64,000 nt of DNA, taken from contig JAXGGA010004745.1 of the NCBI GenBank assembly GCA_038373865.1, positions 1-64,000 on the forward strand, in the 5' to 3' direction. A model generated the notes under the pieces. It did no database searches, had not been told where the DNA came from, and saw nothing but the letters and a program-made list of their open reading frames with translations. Source of the stretch: Uloborus plumipes (Eukaryota > Arthropoda > Arachnida > Araneae > Uloboridae). Positions 34,675-46,410 of the stretch are shown piece after piece (position 1 is the first letter of the stretch; each line of letters opens with the position of its first letter). The translations under genes were made by a program, and so were the position numbers.

Positions 34675-34906
34675 AATAAATCTAAAGCTACCATGGTAAC
34701 TTGTTTGTAAATTTTGTAAATAACTTTTGCCTTTAATTGTTTGTAATATGACTTTATCAATGTTAGTGTTTCTTTCATGTTCTCATTGTTATTGTTTATC
34801 ATGTTTATGATTGGTTATCATGTAATGTGTGCATCTGTAAATTTTCCCTTGCTTCCTTTCTGGGGATTGTACTGCCCGGGACGTGCAGTCCTTGGGAAGG
34901 GGGCAA
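34675..34906 (+). other. 3' untranslated part with polypurine tract
   Basis: There is no env-like frame here. GGGAAGGGGG at 34894-34903 lies just before the 3' LTR and is the likely primer for plus-strand DNA synthesis. Confidence 0.8.
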
Positions 34907-35524
34907 TGTTACAAATCTTGTAAATAGTTGTTGTTTTTCCTGCCTTGCATCATTTTCATTAGTTTTGGTTTTATCTGACGTCATGTTGCAAAAGTATCTG
35001 AAGATATCACTTTTATCACTTGTATACCGGCCCTGTAACACTTTGTAGTTTTTACACTTGCCCTAACTTTAATAAGCGTGAAGACATTTTCGCGCTGAGT
35101 GTGTTTTTGTTTTCTTTTTACTAGAAGTTTCGTGAATGGATTGTTCGAATTTATGAATAAACAGAATACTCCAGATATTTCTAGAACGTAGTAGAAATGT
35201 CCTTCAGAGTATAAAAAGCTGGCCTTGAACACAAGTCAGTTAGTTTTTCTCAGATTGGATTATTGAGAGGCTCGTTTTTATTCGCTTTGGGCGAATGTTG
35301 TTTTTGCTTTTGTAATTTCTTAATTACTGTTCACGTTAGATACGTGGTGCTGAGTTACTGTTGAGAGTACAGTGTACTGTTTGCTGCCTAATTGCTGGAT
35401 GTTTAGCAATTGTTTCCTGCTCATATTGTAAATAGTGTATATACGTGTAAATAAATTTATAGTTACTTCCTCAAGATTGGACTGCTCATTTAAAGAAAGT
35501 TGAAGGTGCTACGGACTCGTTACA
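34907..35524 (+). repeat. 3' LTR (about 618 bp)
   Basis: It begins TGTTACAAATC and ends CGTTACA, the expected TG...CA ends. The TATA region reads TATAAAAAG and AATAAA is at 35450-35455. It differs from the 5' LTR mostly around the R region (positions about 35255-35300). Confidence 0.95.
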
Positions 35525-35950
35525 ATATAATTTATTTATTTTTCAAATATTTTTTTTAATATTTTTTTATTTATTTTCAAAAAATATTTTTTAAATAATT
35601 TTGATTTTTTTTAATTTTAACTAAAATTTTTTATACATTTTCAATTTTTTAAAATTACTAAGTACCCGCAGAATAGAATCACTTTTTTACTCCTCCAGAC
35701 ATTCCAAGCACACACACACACTAAATAAATAAATAAATAAATAAAAAATAATAATAAAGAAAAAAATTAAATTAACAAAAATAAATTAATGAATAATTTT
35801 TATTTAAAAAATCTGAATAACTTTAATTAAGAAATGAATTATTAAATAATTTAAATAAATAAATAAATTAGTTTAAAAAAATCCCCCTCAAAAATTTTGA
35901 TGGCGCAACTTGCGCCATAATCCTCCCCTGTGGGCACCCCTGATTTAGAA

Positions 35951-36622
35951 CACTCTATTTACAGATATCTTAAGTAGAAAAATTGTAGAAGAGTAGCACC
36001 AGCAATAGTACGAATACTCCTAAAAAGTTTTCTACCTGAAGGTAATCATGAGAATTAAACTTGTTACAAAGTACGCAGAATATATTGTTGACTCTTTTTA
36101 CTACAGTATGTATTCATTTTACTTTTTACTTATATTATTTTCAACGCTTAATTAAACCCAGTTTGTCTATAATCGTTGAAATCAGAGCCATTATTAACGC
36201 CCCTGCAAGCGTATTTCACGCATTCAGAATGGAAAACACACCTCAAAGTAGATACATTGTAAAATTGTTTTTCCAATAAAAGCTTTTCCTTCCCTTTTCT
36301 TAATCATTAGCCCTTAAAAGCTCTTCTTTGCACAAGTTTTATGTCTGCAATTTCAATACATAGCTATCATTCCATTTTCAATTACGGCGATCGATTTGCG
36401 CAAGGTGAGAATGGGTGTTGCCTTCCGAAAATTCAGAAATTCTCCGACTGTAATTGCAACAGCGAGCTCTGCGATGTTTAAAATCATCACAATATCCAGG
36501 ACATACTTTTAAACAACCATGTTCGAAACTTTGGCTCTGCTGGTTGACTTTGGCTGAAACTTTGGCTTCGATGTTTCACATGTATGGGGAGTTTTTTTTC
36601 CTACTACTCAGTATACACAGAA
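35951..36622. other. No recognised gene
   Basis: AT-rich sequence between two transposons. No element or exon was recognised. Confidence 0.4.
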
Positions 36623-37004
36623 CATTGCAAAAAATAAACTTGTTTTTACGGTATAACTGCAAACAGAGGTTCCAATTTAAAGCTGTAAAATGCACACTAA
36701 ACTGTAAAATTAGCAATTTTACAGTTTATTACCATAAAATTGGTAATTTTACATTTTTTCAATGTAATATTAGCAATTTTATAGTTTATTACCATAAAAT
36801 TAGCTGTATTATACTGGCAGCATAGGTTCCAGTTTAAAACTGTGAAATGCACAGTAATAAACTCTATAATTAGCAATTATACAGCTTAATACTGTAAAAT
36901 TAGCAATTTTACTGTTTATTGCGGTAAAATCAGCAATTTTCAAAGTTCATTACCAGAAAATGAGCTGTATTATACTGTAAGAAGAACATTTATTTTTTGC
37001 AGTG
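36623..37004. mobile_element. MITE of the CACTGCAAAAAATA / ACTGTAAAA family
   Basis: The left end CATTGCAAAAAATAAAC is the near reverse complement of the right end TTTATTTTTTGCAGTG. TA follows at 37005-37006. The interior is built of alternating ACTGTAAAATTAGCAATTTT and TTACAGTTTATTA motifs, with two TTCCA(A/G)TTTAAA segments. It appears to be a rearranged dimer of the shorter family members. Confidence 0.75.
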
Positions 37005-37535
37005 TACCTTTAAACAATATTGTGTTTGAAACTTTGGCTCGGCTCGGTTGGTTGAGCGTTGGGATTTGATATTTTGCACATAATGAGCAGTTTTTCTTCT
37101 ATCACTCATGTGCATAATATTTCACGAACAGATTAAGCCCGCAGAAGAAAAAAAATCACGTTTGGTGGCGGGTGCAGTTGCTTAAATTGTAACAAAAAGC
37201 TTTCCAGTTAATAATCAGCTATAGTTTTGCTGGATTCAAATACCACTTCAAATTGCAACCATCAATTAATTTCCCCTGCGTGTAATTCTGATTAAAAAAT
37301 AATGCATGCAGTGAGATCGTGTCTGAGCGGCATCGTGATTACCGATGCGAGGAACAGGTGCTTTAGATTAATGAAGCACTTGCTCTCGAAAAGCGACTCA
37401 ATGATCGAATCATGGCGATTGGAATCGGAAGAATGTTGAATGCTAATTAGGAATCCACCATAAAGGAAAGGAAGGAAAATTCTTTTTGATCAGTGAAAGG
37501 TATTCCATTTATGGCTATTGTTCTATTGCTTAACT
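37005..37535. other. No recognised gene
   Basis: No repeats, exons or transposase similarity were recognised in this stretch. Confidence 0.4.
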
Positions 37536-37724
37536 CTGCCGTGCTAAGCACATAAGCCTACGTTGCACTTTTTAACAAAATTGAGTTATCGCCACCAGGT
37601 AGCTGTTGGTAACGTATTTTACCTAAATAAAATTTTATATGGTCATTTGAAGACGGGACATATTTTTTAAAAAATTCTGAAAAAGTATCATCTGACTCAA
37701 ACACATGGAGGTGCAAAACTTTAA

Positions 37725-38284
37725 CCCTCGTGGGTTCCTTGGAGTCATATGTGACCCCAATGCAATTTCTGTTTAATATATTTTGTTAATCAACCATTTG
37801 TTTTTAATGGCATTTTGTGGCTTTTATTCTTCTAGTTTTCTATTCAAAATAATGCTATTATTGTGTTTTATTTTTCCCGAATTGCATTTTTTGCACACAA
37901 GACCCTTGGGGTCACTTCCCCAGAAGGCCAAAAAAAGAGGACGTTGCAACTTTTGTCCAAGAGAACTGGACAGAAAATGCATCGAAAAATGTCATAAGTG
38001 TTTGAAATTCACTTGTAAAAATCATGTTTTTTCAGGTCTGTAACAGATGTAAATAAATCTACAGTTATTGTAAGTTTTGCTCTAAAATTATAATTTTAAT
38101 TCAAAAACTATATTTTACTTTAATTGTATCTTTTATTTTTTGTTTTTTTAGCATTAAAAATGTGTGAACTTAAATAATGCATGTAACATTCAATAATTAT
38201 AATGAATTAATTAAAGGAAGCATTGGGGTCGTTTATGACCCCAAGGGTCTTGAGTGTAACTGAAATGGGAGGGACCCACGAGGG
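37725..38284 (+). mobile_element. Internally deleted piggyBac element
   Basis: CCCTCGTGGGTTCC and its partner GGGACCCACGAGGG are terminal inverted repeats. They are flanked exactly by TTAA (37721-37724 and 38285-38288), the diagnostic piggyBac target duplication. A subterminal inverted repeat (GTCATATGTGACCCCAATGC, and in reverse GCATTGGGGTCGTTTATGAC) lies closer to the left end than to the right, the asymmetric layout usual in piggyBac. Most of the transposase gene is missing; its C-terminal domain remains. Confidence 0.9.
37930..38043 (+). pseudogene. piggyBac transposase C-terminal cysteine-rich domain
   Basis: The last ~36 codons of an 86-codon frame (37783-38043) read KKRGRCNFCPRELDRKCIEK and continue CHKCLKFTCKNHVFSGL to a stop. 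Cysteines at residues 55, 58, 66, 70, 73 and 78 and His81 of that frame fit the zinc-binding RING-like domain that ends piggyBac transposases and binds the element's ends. The catalytic DDD region is absent, so it cannot transpose by itself. The upstream part of the frame is hydrophobic and probably not native. Confidence 0.8.
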
Positions 38285-38514
38285 TTAAAGAGTTACATCT
38301 CAGTTGGAGCTCGACTGCAGATACCACTTTTGCGCTTAGCACGGCAGTTCTGCTAATACTATTTGTTGTGGGTGAGAGGGAGAAATTGCCGAAGATTTAC
38401 ATCTTTGAATATAATTGTAAGGTTTTTGAGTAAATATTTCCAAAATCGCAGTAAGTAGGGAAATGCGTGATAAAGTGAAATAGCTAGGCGAAATTAACTG
38501 ATAAAATATTTGGG

Positions 38515-38728
38515 GCATTCAACGAAAAAGCCGTGTCCCACGTGCAAGTATTCACTTTAAAAGGCAATGAACAGAGTGTTCTGCCTAAGAAGTTCCACTC
38601 TGGTTTGTGATTTCTTAACCAGCAAAATTTCTTTCGTTACCCTTAACAATCACTGTTTTTTAATCAAATGCATGAGTTTCACGTGTGGAACAAGATGGCG
38701 GCTTTTCCGTGGAACTTCCAATTTACTC
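38515..38728. mobile_element. Degraded MITE of the GGGCCATTCCATG family
   Basis: GGCATTCAACGAAAAAGCCG and CCCACGTGCAAG on the left mirror TTTCACGTGTGGAACAAGATGG and GGCTTTTCCGTGGAACTTCC on the right. This matches the element at 8463-8697 with more divergence. Confidence 0.55.
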
Positions 38729-38729
38729 T

Positions 38730-39695
38730 ATTGAGGTGACAGCTGTCTAGCAAAAAACTGCTATTAAACACATTGATTCCAGTCAAAAGAAAGTTACCAC
38801 TGAAGATCAAGGTACAAGATAATACAACCCATCTTTAAAATGTGATGCTGATAGTGTACTATTTTATGGCATTCATTAAAGTTTATTGATTAATAAATAA
38901 ATTTGTCGCTATTGGCAGTGCACCTCTCCAAAAGTGGGGAAGGTGAGGGCAGTGGCTTACATAGCACCCCCCGTAGCATTCGCGGTGCTTGGGGAGGAGC
39001 GCTCGATTCAGAAAAATAGCACTATAACTTGCACTGAAAATAAATTTCTTATAAATATAATTTTCATCTTGGGGGATACACTTACAAACATTGCAGCAGG
39101 TCTCTATACGTTACTAGGTAAGAGTTACATTAAAAATTGATAATCAAAAAAAAAAACATTTTCGAAAAATTTTGAAAACCCTCTCTCCCATTACTGGGCC
39201 TAGTGTAGAGGCATAGCTCTCCTGCCAAGTTTTGTCGCTTTTATATTTTTATTTTCATTTTTATTTCCAAGTGTGACCATGAAGACATCCTATTTTTTTT
39301 TCCACCCACCTTCAAGTTATGTACGTTTCTACAATTTTGCTCTGATCCATTCTCCCTCACGAAGTCAGGAAAAAGGGATTCGCCATAGGCCTGTTGAATA
39401 TTTAAGTTAAAGTTAAAGTTAAAGTTAGGTGAGAGAAGAGAAAACGCCGCGCTAGGGAGACAGTAGTTGACACATGGAAGTGTACAAGAGAGGGTGGATG
39501 TCTTTTGGTACAGCTATCTAACGGATTGATGTGAGGGTGTTATTTTCGGTGTTACCTTATTTTCTTCTTGTGGCGGTTAGGGCAAGGCTCTTATCATATT
39601 CCTCTCTTCGTCATGCAGCAATTATATCATCATCAATAGATATAGGCAGATCTAACATAATTTGAATTTTAGTTTAAAAAAACTAAAAAATACGC
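38730..39695. other. No recognised gene
   Basis: Mixed composition. A GC-richer patch near 38930-39010 and a GTTAAA-type repeat near 39410 were noticed but cannot be assigned. Confidence 0.4.
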
Positions 39696-39699
39696 CCTT

Positions 39700-40083
39700 A
39701 AACTATATTTCATGATACTAACTGATGTCCCTCTGATTTTCAAAACTATTGAATATCCGCTCTCTCTCTCTCTCTCTAAGTTTGCATGGACTTATAATAC
39801 ATCAACATGTAGTATATTTTAGCCTTTAGTATTAATAATAGTATTAAACATATTGCTTTTATATTTGCAAAGAACGTGAATTTTATTTTTTATTCAGAGT
39901 CATTCCACAAACAACAGAAACACTTATAATGCATCAACATTCAATAATATAATTTAGACTTTAGCATTACTGATATTGTTAAATATATTATTTTTATATG
40001 TGTAAAGAACGCAAATTTTATCTTTTATTCAGAGTTACATACATACATTCCCACATGTGAAACTAATAGAAGCGTATTAAAAA
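39700..40083. repeat. Interspersed repeat with internal ~150-bp duplication, copy 1
   Basis: CTCTGATTTTCAAAACTATTGAATA, split here by drift, opens a segment shared with 53080-53640. Two similar sub-units, each with TTTAGCCTTTAGTATTAATA or TTTAGACTTTAGCATTACT, are followed by TTTTATATTTGCAAAGAACG-like text and by TACATACATAC near the end. A TC microsatellite is at about 39762-39776. Confidence 0.65.
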
Positions 40084-40089
40084 AAAAAC

Positions 40090-43000
40090 TTGATTTCGTC
40101 ACACTATGGAATCTTCACTTCACGCTACCATATCATTTCAAAACGGCTCTTATTCTTCCAGCTCTGACGAAATTCTAAAGCATTCATTCATTCATTTAAT
40201 CATACTTTTTTTTCACCACTCACCAACACCACAGCCCTGATTGTTAAAAAAGTCATTAAAATTATAATCGGTTACCCTGTCTAGCAGTCAGAGAAATTTG
40301 ACCGGATGACTCCATAAACAAGTCCCTATGGTGTGTGTGTGCTGTGGAAGTCGGACTTCACACCAAATGATTGTACAGTTGGAAAAGTCAAGTAGCGCAC
40401 CTCAAATTGCCAGCCTGGCTGTCAAAAGACAGCGACAACAACATAAAAATTATAAATGAATCTGCTTTAGTTGTTTCAGTGAGAATGCGTCCAAATAATC
40501 TTCATAGAAACGAAAAGGCAACGTGAATGAAGCAAAAATTGTCAAGGAAACACAGCATACATCTGCTGCTTGATATTTTTTCCAGCGACCTCGGACGCAT
40601 TAGCGCATGCCTTGGGTCTCTACTGACTGTTTTCAAAATAGGTGTGATGGTAATGAGAGAGATTATGAGCATTTGGAGATTTTGCTTTGTTTTTCGACAG
40701 GTTCATTTATTTGACGTGTTGTTTTGCGTTGGTGGTTCTTTTTTTTTTTTCTTCTTCTTTTTTCAATTTATTCCCCTTCCTCATCAGTTCTAGAAAAACA
40801 AAATAATGTCGGACAAAGCAGAAGTGCTACCATGGTGCGTTTTCTTAATCAAGCTGTCACCCCTTTTTGAAATGGAACCGTTGAACAATGCTAGGCGCGC
40901 CTTTCGAGGCTGGACAGTACAATAGGGACTTTGCAACAGCGCAAAAGCGCTCAGGACACAAAAGTTGAGAGAGAGCACAAATTAGTTACATGTTGCATTT
41001 TCTTGAAAAAACGTTTTTCATTCACGTTGATTTTTCGTTCTAACCATATTTCAGCACAAAGTACCTTTGACAGTTTTCATTTCACCACCTTTATCATTTT
41101 CAAGAATAATTCCGCCACCACGAGCCAAGTAAGTTCGTTGTAAAAAAAAAATCTGCTAGATGAAAAACACCAGGGTTTACGGTCCACCGCCTCGTTGTCT
41201 CTGTTGACTTCTCTGATGAAATGTTTGGAGTTTACGAGTGAACCGTCCCTCCGGGCCGACAGATATAGGCAAATTATCTCCGATGTTTTGACACGATAAT
41301 CCATATTCCGCGAGCAGTTATGATAAATGGTGCATGTTTGACGTGACTGCCACCATTTGACAAGCGATTTAGCTGACAAATGACGCATTTGGGGGAGATT
41401 TTTTTCAATAAATGCAATGGAAATTTTAACTCTGTGGTTCAAAGAAAGAAATATTCTAACGATGGTTTTGCCCAGTTGAGGACTTTGGAGACAGAAAGGG
41501 GCAACGCTGCGTTTTGCCGGTTTTGTGCTTTGCTCTGAAATATTGTCTTTCATTCTTTACAAAAACGAGACAACTTCAAGCAATATTTCATAAGTCCTTA
41601 AAAAGAGAAGCAGAAACATGCTCAGTTTTGGGAGAAAGAAATGAAAAAGTTGCTTTTGTTCTCGCAGTGCTTTGAAATTGAAGTGTTATCAACCACAGGA
41701 CACGTATTGCTTTCTTATTAGAGCCAAATATTTTTGGAATTATTATTAAATATCTAAAATGCATTGGAACCATTTTATGTATTTAGAGTAAAAGCGGAAC
41801 ATTTCCAACCTGTAACAATTTATTATTCATAGGTAGTATTTCATTTTATTAAAGTGTCATTGTGTGTGCGAAACTGATCTCACAAAGGCAAATTCTAGCA
41901 AAATCTTAAATGTAAACATAAAATTAAATGCCTATAAACATGAATTTTTAAAACTTTTTTTATAATTGGTGAAAGTTTCCAAAGAGCGGAGCTATCCCTT
42001 TCTTACACCGAGATTTTTAATTGGGGTCAGAGATGGACCGAAGCTTTGATCAAGTCGAAGCTTGGGCCATTTCACCGAAGCTTCGGTCTGGCCGAAGCAT
42101 GAGGTGTGTTCTGCCGCTTCAGCCTAGAAAAATGAATGTTGTAATTTTTCATTTTCCAACAATAATCCCGTAAAATATTGTCCTTTAAGCTTTGCACTAT
42201 TGTATAAAATGCACTAAAACACAGAAAAAAATTTCATTTAAATAAATTGATTGTGTATTGAGAACTCGGAATCATGAACTATTCAATAATAAACAGTATA
42301 TTGTGTTAAACTTGAAAATTCTTATGAACTATATATAAATAAACTTAATAAAATTACGTTTAGTTAATATTATATGAACAACTTTATTTGATTTAGAATA
42401 AAGCTAATAAAACACTTTTTTTAATTTCTAGTGTTTACACTTAGATATAAAGTGCCAATTTTCAACATTTACCAGGCCAGGTTTTATTATTAAAGAAGTA
42501 TTTCATTTAATAAAGTTGTAGGTATAAAATTTCAGTTTTCGTTAAATTTATTAATATTTCGACGAAATGTAACCCATTTTCTAGATATTGATGAAGATTA
42601 TTAATTATAGTCCAGGATTATAGAACATCCTGAGAAAAAAACAAAAAGTAAATTGGAGCTGAATTTTTCATTTCTTTACATTTTTTTTTATTAAGCCGAA
42701 AATAAATACAGTTCCAATTAATTGCACATCCACTTTTGATTTAGGTTTTGATTTCATTTGTTACTTCAAGGAAAAATCTTATTTTCAATTGCTTTTTGAA
42801 GTAAGCATTTCACAAACTAAACGCTTTAAATATTTTATTTAATATGTTACGATATAATGTAAATAGCAAGTTCCAGTTAAATTATTCTGCGATTTAATAT
42901 TTGAGCATATCACTTGATTTCATAATAAGCATTAACGTAACTATAGAACATACTTTTCATGTTCCAAATAATTCTTGATAACTACTTATTTACTATTTAA

Positions 43001-43330
43001 GAAAGTAGAACTGTCTGTTTTTCTGGTACTACTAGTACAAAGCAAACATGAATACTTTAACTTGAAATTAAATTTATCAGGAGACAGTTAGCTGAAAACG
43101 TTAATTGCATTATTATCATATACAATAGTGCAAAAAGAAAGAGTACTCTGTGTATAAATTTTTTTTTAAATCTTTCAACTTGTCCTAATCACCGTCATGT
43201 TAAAGAGGATGCAATTAGAAATAATGCTTTTCACCAATTTTTATTATTATTAATTTGCATATTCTGTTCCAATTTAGACCATGTTCCTTTTGTGATATGA
43301 TCTGAAGTAAGAAAAAAAACTAACATTTAA
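40090..43330. other. No recognised gene; one 158-codon frame
   Basis: The longest frame is on the minus strand at 41077-41553 (158 codons). It lies in a slightly GC-richer patch (40.8-41.6 kb), but no domain, signal peptide or promoter was recognised. A cluster of CGAAGCTT-type motifs at 42035-42105 (one reading GAGATGGACCGAAGC) resembles the end of an hAT element without a visible partner. Confidence 0.35.
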
Positions 43331-43333
43331 AAT

Positions 43334-43365
43334 GAAACAATAGTGCCAAGTGGCACTATTGTTTC
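43334..43365. repeat. Perfect 15-bp inverted repeat with 2-base centre
   Basis: GAAACAATAGTGCCA (43334-43348) and TGGCACTATTGTTTC (43351-43365) are perfect reverse complements separated by AG. Such a hairpin may be a very short element or part of one. Confidence 0.85.
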
Positions 43366-43369
43366 CCAA

Positions 43370-44427
43370 TATCTAATGGATGAAATTAATTTTGAAATTC
43401 TGTCTTGAATTAAAATTTGCGTTTAATATGTGAGTTAAAATGAATGTCTTTATTTTATGAAAGTGTTGCTCTGTGACAAAAAGAACTTCGTTGACAGATG
43501 TTTTCAGACCATCGGTTCAATTACAAGCTCAATTATTTTTCCCGAAGAAATGTGTTTCGGAAGAAATTAACATAAGAAAAAGAAAAATCCGACTTCTCCA
43601 ACATTGATGTCATTCCGACAATGCAAATGCATTCTCAGAAAATCTCATAATTACACATTCTGATTCATTCGATACCGATATTTATCGAATAATCTCGCCT
43701 CTAGATACATCGATTCGCAGCCCATGAAGCAGCATGGAATGAGGCAAACGATTTGTTAATGTGGTCGAATATAAGTCGGCTGCGCCTCTTTCTGGAAGGA
43801 GTTCGTGAAACTTTCATTTAATGTTATTAAATAATGACTATCACTTCTCCACGACATCGGAACTCCTCTTCTTTTTGTTTCGCAATCGTGTGTTACTCAA
43901 AATGGGCGTGCTTCGCTACACATCATTTAGAGCAGCCTTCATGTTAACGCTATTAATCTCGGCCATAAATGCTTTCCAACGTCCCTTCATTAATTCATTT
44001 GGACAATTTCGAATATGTTGAATTCTTTCTTTATGTTAAGCAGATGTGTAAGACGTTTTTTCCAGCAAAAAGAAGTTTGTTTTGCAGCATAACACTAATG
44101 TAGTAACATGTTTAGAAATATGTCTTGCCTGTAAGAATATTTCCTCCTCATGCTAAACTAAAAAAGTGCAATTATATTTAATAATGAATGACATGACGTT
44201 TGTTTACATTTTCGTCGACACATTTCAATTAAAGTTTCTTGTACTAAATGCAATTTTTGCTTATTTTGGCTGTTGCCATGTACAAAAGTTTGGAATTTTA
44301 ATCATGGTGATGATATAGTACTTATGTTTTAAAGCAAATTAATGAAGCACGAATAATCATCTGGCGACTTCAGTCTTTGAAGTTTCAGATGAAACTGAAT
44401 TTCATTAGGAATAAATTTATTCTGCCC
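43370..44427. other. No recognised gene
   Basis: No element or exon was recognised between the 43334 hairpin and repeat element E copy 2. Confidence 0.4.
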
Positions 44428-46367
44428 TTTTTTAGCCTACTTTCCCGTTAAAAACAAAAGAAAGACGAAAAAAGTATTAAAAGTAGCTTAATGCATCTAA
44501 AAAATATCGCCAAGTCCAAAAAATATCGCCAAGTAAAAAAAATATCGCCAAGTCCAAAAAATATCGCCAAGTTAAAAAAATAAAAAGGTAAATTGAATAT
44601 CGAAAAATTAAAAATTTGAAAGTAGGGTATTGAAATGGGGAATTTGTGTGTCGGTCTGTCGGTCGGTCGGTCGGTCTGTCGGTCTGTCTGTCCCCCCCTA
44701 ATAACTTTTGAATGAACATTCCGATTTGGACAAACTTTTTTTTGTTGGAAAGATCTCTGCGAGTACAGCTCATTCCCATATTTGATTTTTCGATTTGAAC
44801 AATTTTTGGTTCAACTTTGAACCGTTCAAACAACCGGTCCCGCGATGCTAACTTTTGAGTGAACAGTCCGATTTGAACAAACTTTTTTTTGTTCGAAAGA
44901 TCTTTTCAAGGATACTTCATTCCCGTATCTACATTTTCGATTTGAACAATTTTTCGTTCAACATTGAACCGTTCAAACAAGCTGTCACCCCTAATAACTT
45001 TTGAATGAACAGTCCGATTTAAACAAATTTTTTTTTGTTCGAAGCATCTCGGGAAGGATACTTTATTAACGTATTTAAATTTTCAATTTGAACATTTTTG
45101 GTTCAACATTGAACCATTCAAGTAACCTTTCCCCACCTAATAACTTTTGAGTGAACAGTCCGAATGGAATAAACTTTTTTTTGTTCGAAAGATATCGGCG
45201 AGTACAGCTCATTCCCATATTTGATTTTTCGATTTGAACAGTTTTTGGTTCAACTTTGAACCGTTCAAACAACCTGTCCCGCGATGCTAACTTTTGAGTG
45301 AACAATCCGATTTGAACAAACTTTTTTTTGTTCGAATTATCTCAGCAAGGATACTTCATTACCTTATTTAAATTTTCCATTTGAGCATTTTTTCGTTCAA
45401 CATTGAACCGTTCAAGCAACCTTTCCCCACCTAATAACTTTTGAGTGAACCGTCTGAATGGAATAAACTTTTTTTTGTTTGAAAGATCTCGCAGAGGCTT
45501 TCCCATACATTTCCATATTTCGCTTTTTGATTTGAACCATTTTTCGTTCAATATTGAACCATTCAGAAAAAAAATTAACATTAGCGTCTACGGGGAATTT
45601 AAGTTGAATGCTGATTCTGAACTTAAAGTTGGATTTCCTTCAAACTAACTTTGTAAGAAAATGGTTTTGATAAATAGTGTTTGTAAAGTACTTTTCTGAG
45701 TAATCTTCTGTGAGGACTTTGATTCCGACTCCGACTCCGCAAACGTGGCGGAAATGCAGGCTCAGAAAAAAAAAATGACTGACTGTGCAGACGATTTTTT
45801 GTTTATTTATTCATTTGTTTTATTTTATTTATTATTTTATTTATTTATTTATTTTTTTTTTTTTGACAGACGATTTTTTTTTGTAATAAAAATTTTTCAT
45901 TCACGAGAACATTTTATTCTTTATTTATATTTAACAACTGGCAACCGATTAAAAGTGAAATTCGAGACATTTTATTAACGGACTAGTTTTTTTTTTTTTC
46001 TTTCTTTGATAAAATACGTTTTGATGATCTTTGTACTTTTATTTATTTATTTATTTATTTTATTATTATTATTATTTATTTTTTTTTTGAAAACAATGTA
46101 GGATTTTTTCTACGGAGGAACTGTAACAGTTGCACTCTTTAAAAGGTGCGACAAAGCTTTATTTATTCGTTAATTACTTTTTACGTGTCTATTTCATCTG
46201 ATGAGAGGGGTATATTTTGCTTTTTGAAATCAGCTCTATGTGCTAAAAAGGTATGTTTGACATAATTTTCAGTTTCAGATAATCAAGAGAATAATGATCA
46301 GATGCGAGAATGCCGATGTCGATTTACGGGAAAGTAGGCTCGTTTAGTTCTTGACAGAACTTCTTGT
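44428..46367. mobile_element. Repeat element E, copy 2 (six ~147-bp units)
   Basis: Same 15-bp inverted ends as copy 1 (44434-44448 and 46326-46340), same right extension to about 46367, and same GTCG/GTCT microsatellite (about 44650-44695). It has six tandem units (starting near 44697, 44846, 44993, 45137, 45283 and 45430) against four in copy 1. Units 2 and 5 share the CCCGCGATGCTAAC junction, which suggests that a block of units was duplicated. The unique flanks show that E moves or spreads independently of the A repeat. Confidence 0.75.
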
Positions 46368-46410
46368 TTTTTTTTTTTTTTTTTTGATAAAAAATAAAAT
46401 CAACTATGTG

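Larger units (their letters stand above)
29096..35524 (+). mobile_element. Ty3/Gypsy LTR retrotransposon, nearly complete
   Basis: The order is 5' LTR, primer site, gag, pol (protease, reverse transcriptase, RNase H, integrase), polypurine tract and 3' LTR, the order typical of Ty3/Gypsy. No env-like frame follows pol. The pol frame is intact over its whole length, but gag carries a frameshift, so this copy cannot make a full Gag. The two LTRs differ by roughly 20 substitutions plus several small indels by eye (about 3 percent), so the insertion is fairly young but not recent. It sits inside the hAT MITE at 28976-35942. Confidence 0.95.
29091..35529. repeat. Target-site duplication ATATA of the LTR retrotransposon
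   Basis: ATATA occurs at 29091-29095 and 35525-35529, directly outside the two LTRs. The 5' LTR appears to lack its first T, so a 4-bp ATAT duplication with a T-to-A change is an alternative reading. The flank is AT-rich, which slightly weakens this call alone. Confidence 0.65.
28976..35942. mobile_element. hAT-type MITE split by an LTR retrotransposon
   Basis: The left terminus CAGGGGTGCC at 28976 and the right terminus GGGCACCCCTG ending 35942 are inverted repeats. Inverted similarity continues inward through ATGGCGCAA and CCCCCAAAATTTT. The 8-bp duplication ATTTAGAA flanks both sides exactly (28968-28975 and 35943-35950) and fits nTnnnnAn. Without the 6.4-kb retrotransposon the MITE is about 0.5 kb and very AT-rich inside, with short TAAA-type repeats. 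Confidence 0.9.
37536..38347. mobile_element. MITE (CTGCCGTGCTAAGC family) split by a piggyBac element
   Basis: Left arm CTGCCGTGCTAAGCACA and right arm GCGCTTAGCACGGCAG are inverted repeats of the same family as 13606-13776. Part of the right-hand subterminal GACTGCAGATACCAC is shared too. The piggyBac element at 37725-38284 lies inside. The flanks are not TA here, so the ends have drifted. Confidence 0.7.

Noticed and set aside
41077..41553. 158-codon minus-strand frame
   Set aside because: No domain, signal peptide, promoter or splice context was recognised. The length alone is compatible with chance in 64 kb and six frames.
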